64,000 nucleotides of DNA from Algoriphagus ratkowskyi. GTDB lineage: Bacteria; Bacteroidota; Bacteroidia; Cytophagales; Cyclobacteriaceae. Under the pieces are notes generated by a model. That model had not been told where the DNA came from, searched no databases, and saw nothing but the letters and a program-made list of their open reading frames with translations. Location: the NCBI RefSeq assembly GCF_002150505.1, contig NZ_MSSV01000008.1:62001-126000 (forward strand), written 5' to 3'. The translations under genes were made by a program, and so were the position numbers. Below, in pieces: positions 44,468-53,861 of this stretch (position 1 is the first letter of the stretch; the number at the start of each line of letters is the position of its first letter).

Positions 44468-46633
44468 ATGGCAACACTTACTAAAACGAATCGAAGAGAT
44501 TTCCTCAAAATAGCTGGAACTACTGCTGGAGGACTATTCATTGGCTTCAATTGGATGAGTTGTGACTCGCCAAAAATGGAAGTTCTCAGCACGGAGGCAA
44601 TCTTAGGACAAGCCAAGAACTTTAATGCATTCTTATCTATTTCGCCAACCGGTGACATTGTGATTTATTCACCTAATCCGGAGCTAGGGCAAAATATTAA
44701 GACTTCCTTCCCGATGGTTGTAGCTGAAGAACTGGATGCAGATTGGAGCAAAGTAAGAGTACTTCAAGCTAATTTGGATACTGACAAGTTTGAGCGTCAA
44801 CTGACTGGAGGATCAGGTGCGATGCCTCATTCTTGGGAGCGCTTGCGCAAAGCCGGAGCGACGGCCAAATACCTTTTGGTCGCTGCTGCCGCTAAGCAAT
44901 GGGAAGTTCCCGCTGAGGAATTGACCACTTCAGAGAGTATCATTTATCATAAAGCTAGTGGCAAGAAGATTGGATACGGTGAAGTCGCTAATGACGCATC
45001 ACTTTTAACCGCTCCTGAGGAGATCACTTTAAAAGACAAGAAGGAATTTAAGATTATTGGTACGCCCGTAAAGAACGTAGAGAATGGTGCGATTTTTAAA
45101 GGTGAACCGCTTTTTGGCTTGGATTTCTACCGGGAAGGAATGCTCCACGCAATGATTCAGCGTCCTCCTTTTGGGATGAAAATCAAATCTATAAACGACA
45201 CTGCCGCGAGAAATGTAGTTGGAGTAAAAGATGTAGTGACTTTCGAAAATAGTGTTGCTGTGGTGGGTACTTCCACTTGGCCTTTGATGAAAGCTAAAAA
45301 ACTTTTAAAAGTAGAATACGAAGCTGATGGAATAGTAGAGAGTTCAGCAGATCATGATCTGATTTTCAAGGACCTAATGGCTAATGGAAAAGCAGAAATA
45401 AGAAGGGAGGATGGTAATGTAATTGATGCTTTCAAGAATGCAGCTCAAGTAGTCACCGCTGAATATCAATGTCCATTCTTATCACATTCTCCGATGGAGC
45501 CTATGAATTTTTTTGCACACGTGAAAGATGATTCTGTAGAGTTAGTCGGTCCAACTCAAACGCCAGAAAGAGCTAGAAGTGAGGCTGCAGCGGTATCAGG
45601 AATTGCTGCGGAGAATATCACGATGGAAATCACTCGATTAGGAGGAGGTTTTGGACGTAGGCTTAGAGCAGATTTTGTAGCGGAAGCGGTTCATGTTTCC
45701 AAAATCATGAAAGCACCTGTAAAGGTAACTTGGAGCCGAGAGGATGATCTGACTGGCGGCGCTTACAGACCTGCGGTTCGGTATAAATTTGAAGCTGCAT
45801 TGGATGCTGATGGAAACATGACGGGTTACAAACTACGTGGAGTAGGGATGAATACCGGAAATAGTACACGAGAACATAATTTTCCAGCTGGGGCGGTAGC
45901 CAATTTGTTAATTGACAATGTGAATTACGAATCATCTATTACTACCAATGCTTGGAGAGCCCCGATTACCAATTTCTTGGCTTATGCAGAGCAGTCATTT
46001 TTGGATGAAGTAGCTTTAGCGGCCCAAAAAGATCCAGTGGATTTCCGATTGGAATTAATGGATAAAGCGAAAGCAAATCCAGTAGGAGGTGATCTTCAGT
46101 ATGACGTAGATCGGATGATCGGGGTGACAAAGATGGCTGCTGAGAAATCCAATTGGGGAAAGAATCCTAATGTGAAGCAGGGTTTTTCAGTATATTATTC
46201 TCACAGAACTTATGTAGCACAAGTGGCTGATATTGAGATGGAAAATGGTACCCCATCTCTAAAGAAGATTCATGTGATCACTGACTGTGGAATGGTCGTG
46301 AATCCAACTGGAGCAGATCATCAAGTTCGAGGGGGCGTGGTCGATGGTATGGGGCATGCAATGTATGGAAACCTAACTTTTGAAGGTGGATTACCTACGC
46401 AAACTAACTTCGACAAGTATCGATTGATACGCATGAAAGAAGTGCCAGCTGTAGATACCTACTATGTAGACAGCGGTTTTGATCCAACAGGTTTGGGTGA
46501 ACCTTGCCTTCCACCAACAGGCGGAGCTATTGCCAATGCAATTTTCAGCGCAACCGAAAGAAGACTAAGAAGCCAGCCCTTTATAGATCAAAAGGAATTT
46601 CAGGATATTAATTTGGGAATAAAGAGGGCATGA
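44468..46633 (+). CDS. Molybdopterin-binding subunit of a molybdenum hydroxylase (IorB-like)
   Basis: 721 residues. Begins with a Tat signal (TNRRDFLKIAGTTAGGLFIG), with a possible lipid-attachment cysteine at WMSC, so it is exported folded. Domains follow the aldehyde-oxidase pattern: GQNIKTSFPMVVAEEL, GGGFGRRLRADF, and the active-site region ending GLGEPCLPPTGGAIANAI with the general-base Glu in GEP. It pairs with the preceding 2Fe-2S subunit. The substrate, an N-heterocycle or aldehyde, is not predictable. An electron acceptor such as a cytochrome c was not found next to it. Confidence 0.92.
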   Translation: MATLTKTNRRDFLKIAGTTAGGLFIGFNWMSCDSPKMEVLSTEAILGQAKNFNAFLSISPTGDIVIYSPNPELGQNIKTSFPMVVAEELDADWSKVRVLQANLDTDKFERQLTGGSGAMPHSWERLRKAGATAKYLLVAAAAKQWEVPAEELTTSESIIYHKASGKKIGYGEVANDASLLTAPEEITLKDKKEFKIIGTPVKNVENGAIFKGEPLFGLDFYREGMLHAMIQRPPFGMKIKSINDTAARNVVGVKDVVTFENSVAVVGTSTWPLMKAKKLLKVEYEADGIVESSADHDLIFKDLMANGKAEIRREDGNVIDAFKNAAQVVTAEYQCPFLSHSPMEPMNFFAHVKDDSVELVGPTQTPERARSEAAAVSGIAAENITMEITRLGGGFGRRLRADFVAEAVHVSKIMKAPVKVTWSREDDLTGGAYRPAVRYKFEAALDADGNMTGYKLRGVGMNTGNSTREHNFPAGAVANLLIDNVNYESSITTNAWRAPITNFLAYAEQSFLDEVALAAQKDPVDFRLELMDKAKANPVGGDLQYDVDRMIGVTKMAAEKSNWGKNPNVKQGFSVYYSHRTYVAQVADIEMENGTPSLKKIHVITDCGMVVNPTGADHQVRGGVVDGMGHAMYGNLTFEGGLPTQTNFDKYRLIRMKEVPAVDTYYVDSGFDPTGLGEPCLPPTGGAIANAIFSATERRLRSQPFIDQKEFQDINLGIKRA

Positions 46634-46666
46634 TTTAGTTGCCAGATTTTATAATAAGAGTATTGC

Positions 46667-46702
46667 AAAAAGCACTTCCAAAAATATGGAAGTGCTTTTT
46701 AT
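46667..46702 (+). terminator. Terminator after the Mo-hydroxylase genes
   Basis: AAAAAGCACTTCCA and TGGAAGTGCTTTTT form a perfect 14-bp stem with a 6-base loop, followed by ATTT. Confidence 0.9.
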
Positions 46703-46784
46703 TTAATGGTAAAGTCAATAAGAACCCGTAAATCATAGAAATTCTTATCTCTTGTTTTTAATCTAGGCTCTTTATTATAGGCTC

Positions 46785-46853
46785 TCACTTCTTGTGTCTC
46801 AAGTCTAAATGCTATTGTCTATCTACTTAATACTTATGTCTTGATATTAGTAT
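46785..46853. repeat. TCTAA-type heptad repeat block
   Basis: Contains TCTTGTGTCTCAAGTCTAAA and further on TATGTCTTG and AGTATCTAAA, words resembling the block at 20493-20519. It directly follows the stop of the minus-strand gene at 46854. Confidence 0.45.
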
Positions 46854-47198
46854 CTAAATTTCATCCATCTCCCGTTCAGGCCAATAAGGGCCTTTGAGGT
46901 TCAGCCTATCATTTTCTATCTCAAAGGTGATTTTTATCTGATCTCGCTTTTGATCATGAATAGCAAGGCAGGCATTGTAGTGAACCAAATCAAATTCTAA
47001 TTCAAAATTTCCTGAGCATTCATCTTTGAAATTAATCTCGGAATTCAAATTAACCTTCTCTGCGAGGGCACCTTCCTTCTTGAAGTAGTAAGAGAGGAAT
47101 ATCCCTAAGTCCTTTTCATTTTCTGCCAAAACTTGTTTGAGTTCTTTGGAAGTTGGCTTTTCAAATGATGGGAGTTTTAATATCCAGGTTTCTTGCAT
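46854..47198 (-). CDS. Hypothetical protein of unknown function
   Basis: 114 residues, no recognised domain, no signal peptide or membrane segment. Beta-rich second half with SEINFKDECSGNFELEFDLVHYNA and a C-terminal LKGPYWPEREMDEI. It lies between the Mo-hydroxylase and cysteine desulfurase genes on the opposite strand. Weak evidence beyond an intact frame and ordinary composition. Confidence 0.55.
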   Translation of the reverse strand: MQETWILKLPSFEKPTSKELKQVLAENEKDLGIFLSYYFKKEGALAEKVNLNSEINFKDECSGNFELEFDLVHYNACLAIHDQKRDQIKITFEIENDRLNLKGPYWPEREMDEI

Positions 47199-47299
47199 GG
47201 TTGAAGTTGATAATTTTTAAGTGCTTTTTCAGCTGTAAACTTTTCAATTTTTGAATTTAAATTATCTACAGCCATATATCTTATTACTAACTTAGTAAA

Positions 47300-47332
47300 A
47301 ATCCCCCTTGCTCCCTTTGTAAAGGGGGAATT
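47300..47332. repeat. CCCCCTT ... AAGGGGG intergenic repeat
   Basis: AATCCCCCTTGCTCCCTTTG then TAAAGGGGGAATT: a palindromic, C/G-run-containing element of a type common in intergenic DNA of many Bacteroidota. Confidence 0.5.
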
Positions 47333-47388
47333 GTCAAATTTTCTAATGGCGTTCAATTATATAATAGGATCGTCTTACAATTTCAATA

Positions 47389-48528
47389 ATGAATTACCCT
47401 ATTTATCTTGATTACAATGCTACCACGCCCTGCGCTCCAGAAGTGATTGCTGCTATGATTCCTTGGTTTGGAGAGCACTATGGGAATGCAGCAAGTAAGT
47501 CACATGCATACGGATGGGTGGCTGAAAATGCTGTTGAGGCAGCAAGAGAACATGTGGCTAATTTGATAGGCGCTCAGTCAAAAGAAATCATTTTTACATC
47601 TGGAGCTACTGAAGCAATCAACCTTGCGATCAAGGGGACTTTTGATCTTCACAAAGGAGAAAAGCAACATTACATCACCTGCCAAACTGAACATAAAGCA
47701 GTGCTCGATACTATTAAAGCCATTGAGGAAAATGGGGCAGAGGTGACTTATTTGCCAGTTGACAATAAAGGAGATATTGATTTAAACTTCTTGAAATTAA
47801 GTATCCTTCCACATACCAAAATGATCTGCCTGATGTGGGTAAATAATGAAACGGGCATTATTCATCCAATTAATGAGATTTCAAAACTAGCTGAGGATAG
47901 TGAAATTATTTTTTTGACAGATGCCGTCCAAGCTGTAGGTAAAATCCCTGTTTCCGTATCTGGAATTCATTTAATGGCTATTTCAGCTCACAAACTTTAT
48001 GGCCCAAAAGGTATAGGCGCGCTATACGTCCGACATAATCACTCACTTCCTAAACCAATGCCTCAGATTCATGGTGGTGGACACGAGAAAGGATTCCGAA
48101 GTGGAACGCTCAATGTCCCAGCAATCGTAGGTTTCGGAAAAGCTGCCGAACTTAGAATGTCTACAATGGATAAGGAATCAAATCGCTTGGAAAAATTACG
48201 TGATATACTGGAAAACAAGCTTTTACAGATATCCAATACATCTTTGAATGGAAGTCAGACTAGACTTACGCACGTCACAAACATTGCTTTTAGCGGAGTA
48301 GAAGGAGTGGACTTACTTCGCAAAATATGTCAGAAAATAGCTGTGAATTCAGGTTCTGCCTGCACTAGCATTTCCCCAAAACCTTCACATGTGCTCCAAG
48401 CAATGGGGTTGGATTCCGATCTGGGAAGAGCTTCGATACGATTTAGCTTAGGTAGGAATACCACTGAGCAGGATGTGATGGATGCTGTGGAATGGGTGGA
48501 GAAAGTGGTGTTGGAGCTGAGAGGGTGA
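47389..48528 (+). CDS. Cysteine desulfurase (NifS/IscS-type)
   Basis: 379 residues. PLP Lys202 is in ISAHKLYGPKGIGALYV, catalytic Cys325 in VNSGSACTS, and the N-terminal IYLDYNATTPCAPEV is family typical. It transfers cysteine sulfur as a persulfide. No isc or suf genes are nearby. Its position between the Mo-hydroxylase subunits and mocA/xdhC suggests supply of the terminal sulfido ligand of the molybdenum cofactor; this is inference from context. Confidence 0.88.
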   Translation: MNYPIYLDYNATTPCAPEVIAAMIPWFGEHYGNAASKSHAYGWVAENAVEAAREHVANLIGAQSKEIIFTSGATEAINLAIKGTFDLHKGEKQHYITCQTEHKAVLDTIKAIEENGAEVTYLPVDNKGDIDLNFLKLSILPHTKMICLMWVNNETGIIHPINEISKLAEDSEIIFLTDAVQAVGKIPVSVSGIHLMAISAHKLYGPKGIGALYVRHNHSLPKPMPQIHGGGHEKGFRSGTLNVPAIVGFGKAAELRMSTMDKESNRLEKLRDILENKLLQISNTSLNGSQTRLTHVTNIAFSGVEGVDLLRKICQKIAVNSGSACTSISPKPSHVLQAMGLDSDLGRASIRFSLGRNTTEQDVMDAVEWVEKVVLELRG

Positions 48529-48797
48529 TATTTCTCGCGGCGACGCAGCGGTGCGGCGAAATGTGCTCTAGAAACAGCGTTTCAAATTATTCTCTCGCAG
48601 CGGCCCAACGGCGTAAAGAAAAATACAGCTGAAGAACTGAAAACAACTAGACCTTCGAATAGTGTTAGATTAAAAGCTATTTAAACTATCGAAAAACTGC
48701 GCCTTTGCGCCCTTGCGGGAGACTTACATATCACCTTAGTGCGTTCTTGGGAGATTTAACTAAACGTCGCGCCGTTGCGTCGTGGCGAGAAATATTT
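48529..48797. repeat. GC-rich inverted repeat array
   Basis: Five related units in about 270 bases. Two run forward (48529-48561 TATTTCTCGCGGCGACGC..., 48591-48619 TCTCTCGCAGCGGCCCAACG...) and three inverted (48698-48722, 48733-48755, 48765-48797). The outermost pair is nearly complementary: TATTTCTCGC at 48529 matches the reverse complement of GCGAGAAATA at the right end. Base composition stands out against the AT-rich surroundings. It separates convergent genes. Confidence 0.75.
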
Positions 48798-48805
48798 TAA
48801 AGGGG

Positions 48806-49387
48806 CTACAGATTCAAGTCTCTCAAATCCTCTTCAGTATCAATATCCACTTTACCTTTTGGAAAGGAAACACTCACCATATCATCTTCATGGTCAAGAG
48901 CTAATTGTTTTGCACCCTCATCACCAGTAAGCTCCATCAATTCCTTATAATAAGCTGCTCCGAAAAGAATAGGCACACCGATAGTTTTAGAATACTCGCA
49001 AGCAATAATGCCTTTTCCTTCCTTTTTCTGAGTTGCGATCAACTTATTCAGGATCTTTGCATCCACAAATGGCTGATCACAAAGCATGATAATCACCTGA
49101 TCCGGCTTGTCGAATTTAAGCATGTATTCTAGTCCAACCTTGATGCTGGAAGACATGCCTTTTTCAAAGTACGGATTAGGAATATTCGGGATACTTGCTC
49201 CCGGAAAAGTCTTCTTGATCTCATCACGATTTGCTCCAAGAACCAATACACGCTTGTCTGCTTTACAGTCATTTGCGGCATCTATTGCCAACTGTAACAA
49301 GGTTTTTTCTTTGTACTTAGCTATTTGCTTTGGGTAGCCTAGTCTGCTTGATTCTCCTGCTGCAAGTATGATTATTCCTGTTGTCAT
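48806..49387 (-). CDS. mocA: MobA-like NTP transferase (probable molybdenum cofactor cytidylyltransferase)
   Basis: 193 residues from the ATG at 49387, which places the nucleotide-binding motif LAAGESSRLGYPKQ at residues 8-21; a longer frame to 49429 adds 14 unlike residues. The ADDK/CDQPF core (IIMLCDQPFV) binds the metal. In this context it most likely makes the cytosine dinucleotide form of molybdopterin used by IorAB-type enzymes. The family also includes other MobA-like transferases, so substrate is by context. Confidence 0.82.
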   Translation of the reverse strand: MTTGIIILAAGESSRLGYPKQIAKYKEKTLLQLAIDAANDCKADKRVLVLGANRDEIKKTFPGASIPNIPNPYFEKGMSSSIKVGLEYMLKFDKPDQVIIMLCDQPFVDAKILNKLIATQKKEGKGIIACEYSKTIGVPILFGAAYYKELMELTGDEGAKQLALDHEDDMVSVSFPKGKVDIDTEEDLRDLNL

Positions 49388-49474
49388 ATAAGTATAATTG
49401 TTTTTCAATCGATCTATGGAATTTGGCATGTTTGATAATCATCTCAAGGTGTGAGATTTTCTACATGCCCGATT

Positions 49475-50593
49475 TCATCGGTTCTCTTCGTGTATGGGGC
49501 CTTTCTTATTCCGCAGAAAGGTACCTTGTTTTTTTGCTAAAACCGCTTTCACCTCTGCCAAAATGGACAAAGCAATCTCTTCCGAACCCTCGGCGCCTAT
49601 GTCCAAACCCATGGGAGAATAGATATTCTCCTGATTGACAGTGATTCCTTTCCGCTCAAGTCGCTCAATAAGTTTCTCAGACTTTTTCTTCGGTCCCAAA
49701 ATTCCCATATAAGGCAAATCCAATTTTACTAGATCTACTAATATCTGAGCTTCATATTCGAAATTATGCGTCATCAATAATGCCACTGTATACTTATCTG
49801 ATTCCAGCTGAGCTACTACTTCATCTCCAGAACCTGTTATGATCTTAAGTGCAGAAGGAAAGCGTCTGGTCGTCGCTAGATTCTTTCTACCATCTATTAC
49901 TATTACTTCCAGGCCTAGCATAACAGCCATATTAGCAATTGGAATCGTATCGTTTCCAGCTCCAAATAATAAGATTCGAATAGCTGGTTTGATGGATTCT
50001 ATGAAAACCTGTACGTCATCAAACGCCTTATACTTTCGGATGATGTGGTCAATAGATTCGGTAGAATCGATCTCATTTTGTATCTGAGTCCAAAGAGAAT
50101 TATTTAAATAATCTTTGTCTCCATAGATCTGATTGCCTTTTAAAAGAACTTTTGTTCCTACTTGTTCTTGCTTTGAATATTTGACTGAAAATATAGAAAT
50201 CAGCCTACAAAATGATCGATCAGAAATGGCTGTTTTAAGTAATTCAATCGGGTTTATAGTGTTTTGATAATCAATAGGTTCTAATAAAACATGTATAATT
50301 CCATTGCAACCCAGGCCAACTCCGAATTTCTGATCATCCTCATCGGTAGTATCGTAGGTGACAAGCATGGATTTTTGTTGAAAGATTACAGTTTGAGCTT
50401 TGCGTAGCGCGTCACCTTCCAAGCAACCACCAGAGATTGCTCCAGTCAATTCCCCATCTTCTGACACCAGCATTCTTGCTCCAGGACGTCGGTAAGCCGA
50501 GCCATCTACTTGTACCACCGTTGCTAAAGCTGATTTCTTGCCGTCTTTTTGAAAGGTTTCATATGCATGGATGATGGACTGGATTTCTTTCAT
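49475..50593 (-). CDS. XdhC/CoxI family protein
   Basis: 372 residues. N-terminal XdhC/CoxI motif (YRRPGARMLVSEDGELTGAISGGCLEGD, around 33-60), and a C-terminal Rossmann domain with LLFGAGNDTIPIANMA and the closing region MGLDIGAEGSEEIALSILAEV. XdhC binds the molybdenum cofactor during sulfuration and inserts it into the hydroxylase. It is 87 bases upstream of mocA on the same strand and probably cotranscribed. Confidence 0.9.
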   Translation of the reverse strand: MKEIQSIIHAYETFQKDGKKSALATVVQVDGSAYRRPGARMLVSEDGELTGAISGGCLEGDALRKAQTVIFQQKSMLVTYDTTDEDDQKFGVGLGCNGIIHVLLEPIDYQNTINPIELLKTAISDRSFCRLISIFSVKYSKQEQVGTKVLLKGNQIYGDKDYLNNSLWTQIQNEIDSTESIDHIIRKYKAFDDVQVFIESIKPAIRILLFGAGNDTIPIANMAVMLGLEVIVIDGRKNLATTRRFPSALKIITGSGDEVVAQLESDKYTVALLMTHNFEYEAQILVDLVKLDLPYMGILGPKKKSEKLIERLERKGITVNQENIYSPMGLDIGAEGSEEIALSILAEVKAVLAKKQGTFLRNKKGPIHEENR

Positions 50594-50701
50594 AAAAAAT
50601 AGGGATAGGCTAATTTGTAGAAGTTCTCCAACTTATTCAAGAAGATTCATTTCGATGGTAAGGATTTTAGCAAAAATATAAGGCAAGGTTTAACTTGCAG
50701 C

Positions 50702-51178
50702 ATGAAAATTCCAAGTCTCGCTCAACTCAAGAAAGAACTCAGCTACCTCAATGAGAAGGAATTGATCGATTTACTCATTGACTTGAGCAAATTCAGCCGA
50801 GATAATAAATCCTACTTATTTTTTAAGCTAAATGAAAAAGACAATCCAGGACTCTATTTGGAGATGGTACAAGAAGAGCTTGAAGCTGATTTTCAGGTAG
50901 CTAGAGGTGACCATTCTTACTATGCAAAAAAGGCTGCTCAGAAACTCCGTCGAAAAATGAACAAACTTCTAAAGTTGAGTAAAGTCAAGACTGATCAGAT
51001 TGAAGTACTTTTATTTTTTTGCGAAAAGCTAAGGCAATATGGCTTCCTAAAGCATAGAAATCAGGTTTTGGACAAACTTTATCAAATGCAGTTGGCTAAA
51101 GCGGTTAAGTTAATTTCAGTATTGCATGAAGATTTGCAATTTGATTATGAGGGAAGAGTAGATGATTTGTCTAAGTAG
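50702..51178 (+). CDS. Conserved protein of unknown function
   Basis: 158 residues, lysine-rich and helical throughout (SLAQLKKELSYLNEKELIDLLIDLSKF, YYAKKAAQKLRRKMNKLLKLSK). No signal peptide, no recognised domain, no catalytic motif. Such helical cytoplasmic proteins occur widely in Cytophagales, but I cannot name a family. Confidence 0.65.
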   Translation: MKIPSLAQLKKELSYLNEKELIDLLIDLSKFSRDNKSYLFFKLNEKDNPGLYLEMVQEELEADFQVARGDHSYYAKKAAQKLRRKMNKLLKLSKVKTDQIEVLLFFCEKLRQYGFLKHRNQVLDKLYQMQLAKAVKLISVLHEDLQFDYEGRVDDLSK

Positions 51179-51378
51179 AATGAGCCTCTAACTTTTAGAA
51201 AATTGTAGTTTTTTTTACTTGGTGAAGGTAACAGCATGTGATATGTCTAAGGTGGTCATGCCGTGGAATCGGATTAATTGTATTTTGAAATCATAAGTAT
51301 CAACCTATCAATAGTTTAATTGACTAGTTGTATATTCATTTTTTATATAATTTTTCTTTCCATCCTAATCCCTCAGCC

Positions 51379-52530
51379 ATGACAGGACTTATAGTATTGG
51401 ATACATTTATCAGTTTGGTGTTCATCTTTCTCTTGTACAGTCTTTTTACGATGACCTTGATCGAATCCCTCACATCTATTTTTAGCTCTAGAGCTAAAAA
51501 TTTGTTGGCTGGAATTGAGCGATTGTTGGCAGATGAAGGCGAATCCAACAAAACCAATCATACCATTGTCAATTTATTTTATGCATCATCGAATAGTCTC
51601 CTCACCAATGCATTTTACCAGCATCCATCCATCAGGTATCTAGGCCCAAAAGGGATTAATAGCAAACCATCTTATATCAGTCCTGATCGCTTCAGTACGA
51701 CTCTGGTAGATTTATTGAAAAAAGGCACCAATAGTAACCAGGTAGAAAATATAAGTGCTGCATTGGGCATAATTCCAACTTTTGATCTGTCAGAGCTTGA
51801 GGAAAGTATCAAGGACCTGGAGATAGATATTAAAGAGTTGAGAAGTATTGAGACTATAAGCGAATTTGAAATAGAATCAGCCAAACAGGAGCTTTCCTAT
51901 CTCAAAATGGAGTTAGACAATAGGCTTAAATCGGTGAATCCTTTTCTACCGAAAAATTTCACTTTGGGAAAAGACACTAAATACCAGTTTAATCTGCTTT
52001 GGAATGAAGCAGGGGATGATATTGAAAAATTCAAGGGGCTTATAGAGCAATGGTATAATGAACAAATGGAGAGGATATCGGGCTGGTACAAGAGGAAATT
52101 ATCTCTTTTGACATTTATACTTGGGTTCATTATCGCCTGCTCATTTAAAGTTGATACTATTCAGTTGGCGATGGATCTATCCAAAAATGAGGACATGAGA
52201 GCGATCTATGTGGAAGGAGCCAAAGATATGATGGCAAACAATAGCAATCTGGATAATGTTAAGCTTGAGGCTAATAAGCAATACTTTGATGAAAAATTAC
52301 AGGAAAACAACCTAGTATTCTCTGTTACTGATATCAGCTTTAATACTATAGAATTTCTGAACTGGGTTGGATTCTTGATTACTGCTTTTGCGATTTCATT
52401 AGGCGCTCCTTTTTGGTTTGATATGCTTAGTAAGTTGATGCGAGTAAGGAATTCCTTGCAGCCATCAGGCAGTGCTTCGTCAAGTACAACTACCTCATCG
52501 GTAAGAAATAACACTAAAGCAGTAGGATAA
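51379..52530 (+). CDS. Three-pass membrane protein with coiled coil, function unknown
   Basis: 383 residues from the ATG at 51379; an upstream TTG would add 17 residues. One N-terminal helix (about 4-28) with VFIFLLYSLFTMTLIES, a soluble domain with a coiled coil (LEESIKDLEIDIKELRSIE), then NLLWNEAGDDIEKFK ... RISGWYKRK leading into helix 2 (about 242-258), a second soluble segment, and helix 3 (329-350) ending ISLGAPFWFDML. The GWYKRK-to-helix and SLGAPFWFD cassettes recur in unnamed membrane proteins of many bacteria. The stop codon overlaps the next gene's ATG by one base. Confidence 0.75.
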   Translation: MTGLIVLDTFISLVFIFLLYSLFTMTLIESLTSIFSSRAKNLLAGIERLLADEGESNKTNHTIVNLFYASSNSLLTNAFYQHPSIRYLGPKGINSKPSYISPDRFSTTLVDLLKKGTNSNQVENISAALGIIPTFDLSELEESIKDLEIDIKELRSIETISEFEIESAKQELSYLKMELDNRLKSVNPFLPKNFTLGKDTKYQFNLLWNEAGDDIEKFKGLIEQWYNEQMERISGWYKRKLSLLTFILGFIIACSFKVDTIQLAMDLSKNEDMRAIYVEGAKDMMANNSNLDNVKLEANKQYFDEKLQENNLVFSVTDISFNTIEFLNWVGFLITAFAISLGAPFWFDMLSKLMRVRNSLQPSGSASSSTTTSSVRNNTKAVG

Positions 52531-53747
52531 TGGAGACTTACAAAGGTATAGTAACTCAATTAGTGAACACTAGAATTTTTAAACCTTCTGTGAATGCGCC
52601 CAAATCTCAAGAGCTGCAAATCAAATGGGATGTGGAAATCTCTCATGCAATCCGGGGCGAGATGTATCGAGAAATAGACATTTGGTATGTATTGACAAAT
52701 CGGACATTTGTGTGGAGTGGAGCTGTTTTCACTAGTCAAAATGTACCAATACTTAGTAAACAATTTCTTATTACTGCCGACGATATTGGCGTGGTAAAGG
52801 AGATTGACTTAGGAGCAAAACTCGCTTTGAAAAATGGCTGGATAAACTCCATAGCTGTGCTCGTAAATAGAAAGGCCAATGAGGAGGACGAACAGCTTTC
52901 TAGTCTTTATGAGTTTCTTGAGAACACTAATTATATGGATAGTAACACGCCTTTGTCGCATTCTACCCATGTAGGCTTACATTATACAATTACCTCGGGG
53001 ATTCCAGTATCGCCAGCAGATGATGTAAAAAGCTTGGTAGATCAAAATGGCTTTTTTCCAGAATACAAGGGATTGGATAGCAACTATACAACTGAAGGCT
53101 ATGTGCATCAAGCTATGCGTGAATTGGAGGCTCAATACAGCAAATTTAAAAGGGTATTTAAACGAGAACCGGCACATCTTACTTCTCATCATGATGTGCA
53201 TACATTCACCTATCCTCTTTTCAAGAGCATCCATGCTTGGGCAATTCACAATAAAATCCCCATCAGATCACATAGTTTTTTACCGCCATTACGAAGAGAA
53301 TTTTATGATTTGGGGGTAAAGCTGAATTTGCCATCGATTAACACGATGAATTCTTGGGCCACAGAACTTGGCTGTAAATCTTCTGCAGAACACACCATGG
53401 TAGGGCACTATGGTCCTGCGCCATTTCTTCCACTTATTAGCTACAGGAGTGTGATTAAAAAGAAACAAAACACATTAGATGCAGGAATTTTTGACTTTTT
53501 GGTAAGTACGGATCAAACTCGGGAAATCATGGTGCACATTATCAAATCAGACCTAACAAAAAAGAACGAGTTTAAGCAATTCTATAAGCCTTTTTGTGAT
53601 GCATATCCAGGTGTGGATTCAAGGTATTTTGCAGGAAGAGTTGCGGAATATTTATCACTTCAAACCAGAAAATCAGCATCTCAAAACACAAGCAATAACT
53701 ACCTAGTAGCCATGGATTTTGTTCCTTTGGATATAAGAAGAGTTTAA
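52530..53747 (+). CDS. YdjC/ChbG-like carbohydrate deacetylase with N-terminal extension
   Basis: 405 residues. An N-terminal extension of about 78 residues of unknown type is followed by a YdjC-like fold: FLITADDIGVVKEI (79-92, metal Asp84/85), STHVGLHYTITSGIPV (145-160, His147) and HLTSHHDVHTF (217-227), and VGHYGPAPF late. The family deacetylates N-acetylglucosamine oligosaccharides; the substrate here is unknown. Normal YdjC is 230-300 residues, so this is long on both ends. Translationally coupled to the membrane protein (TAATG overlap). Confidence 0.75.
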   Translation: METYKGIVTQLVNTRIFKPSVNAPKSQELQIKWDVEISHAIRGEMYREIDIWYVLTNRTFVWSGAVFTSQNVPILSKQFLITADDIGVVKEIDLGAKLALKNGWINSIAVLVNRKANEEDEQLSSLYEFLENTNYMDSNTPLSHSTHVGLHYTITSGIPVSPADDVKSLVDQNGFFPEYKGLDSNYTTEGYVHQAMRELEAQYSKFKRVFKREPAHLTSHHDVHTFTYPLFKSIHAWAIHNKIPIRSHSFLPPLRREFYDLGVKLNLPSINTMNSWATELGCKSSAEHTMVGHYGPAPFLPLISYRSVIKKKQNTLDAGIFDFLVSTDQTREIMVHIIKSDLTKKNEFKQFYKPFCDAYPGVDSRYFAGRVAEYLSLQTRKSASQNTSNNYLVAMDFVPLDIRRV

Positions 53748-53861
53748 GCCAAGAGCCGATCTTTTTAGAAAAAACAACACATATCCTCTCATTAAAATTT
53801 TTTTTTGAAATAAGTGCATCAAAACCCCATAAACTTAATTTAGCAAATCAAAATTTTAATT

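Noticed and set aside
48529..48797. The repeat array as a CRISPR array
   Set aside because: Units differ in sequence and orientation, spacers are irregular in length and no cas genes are present.
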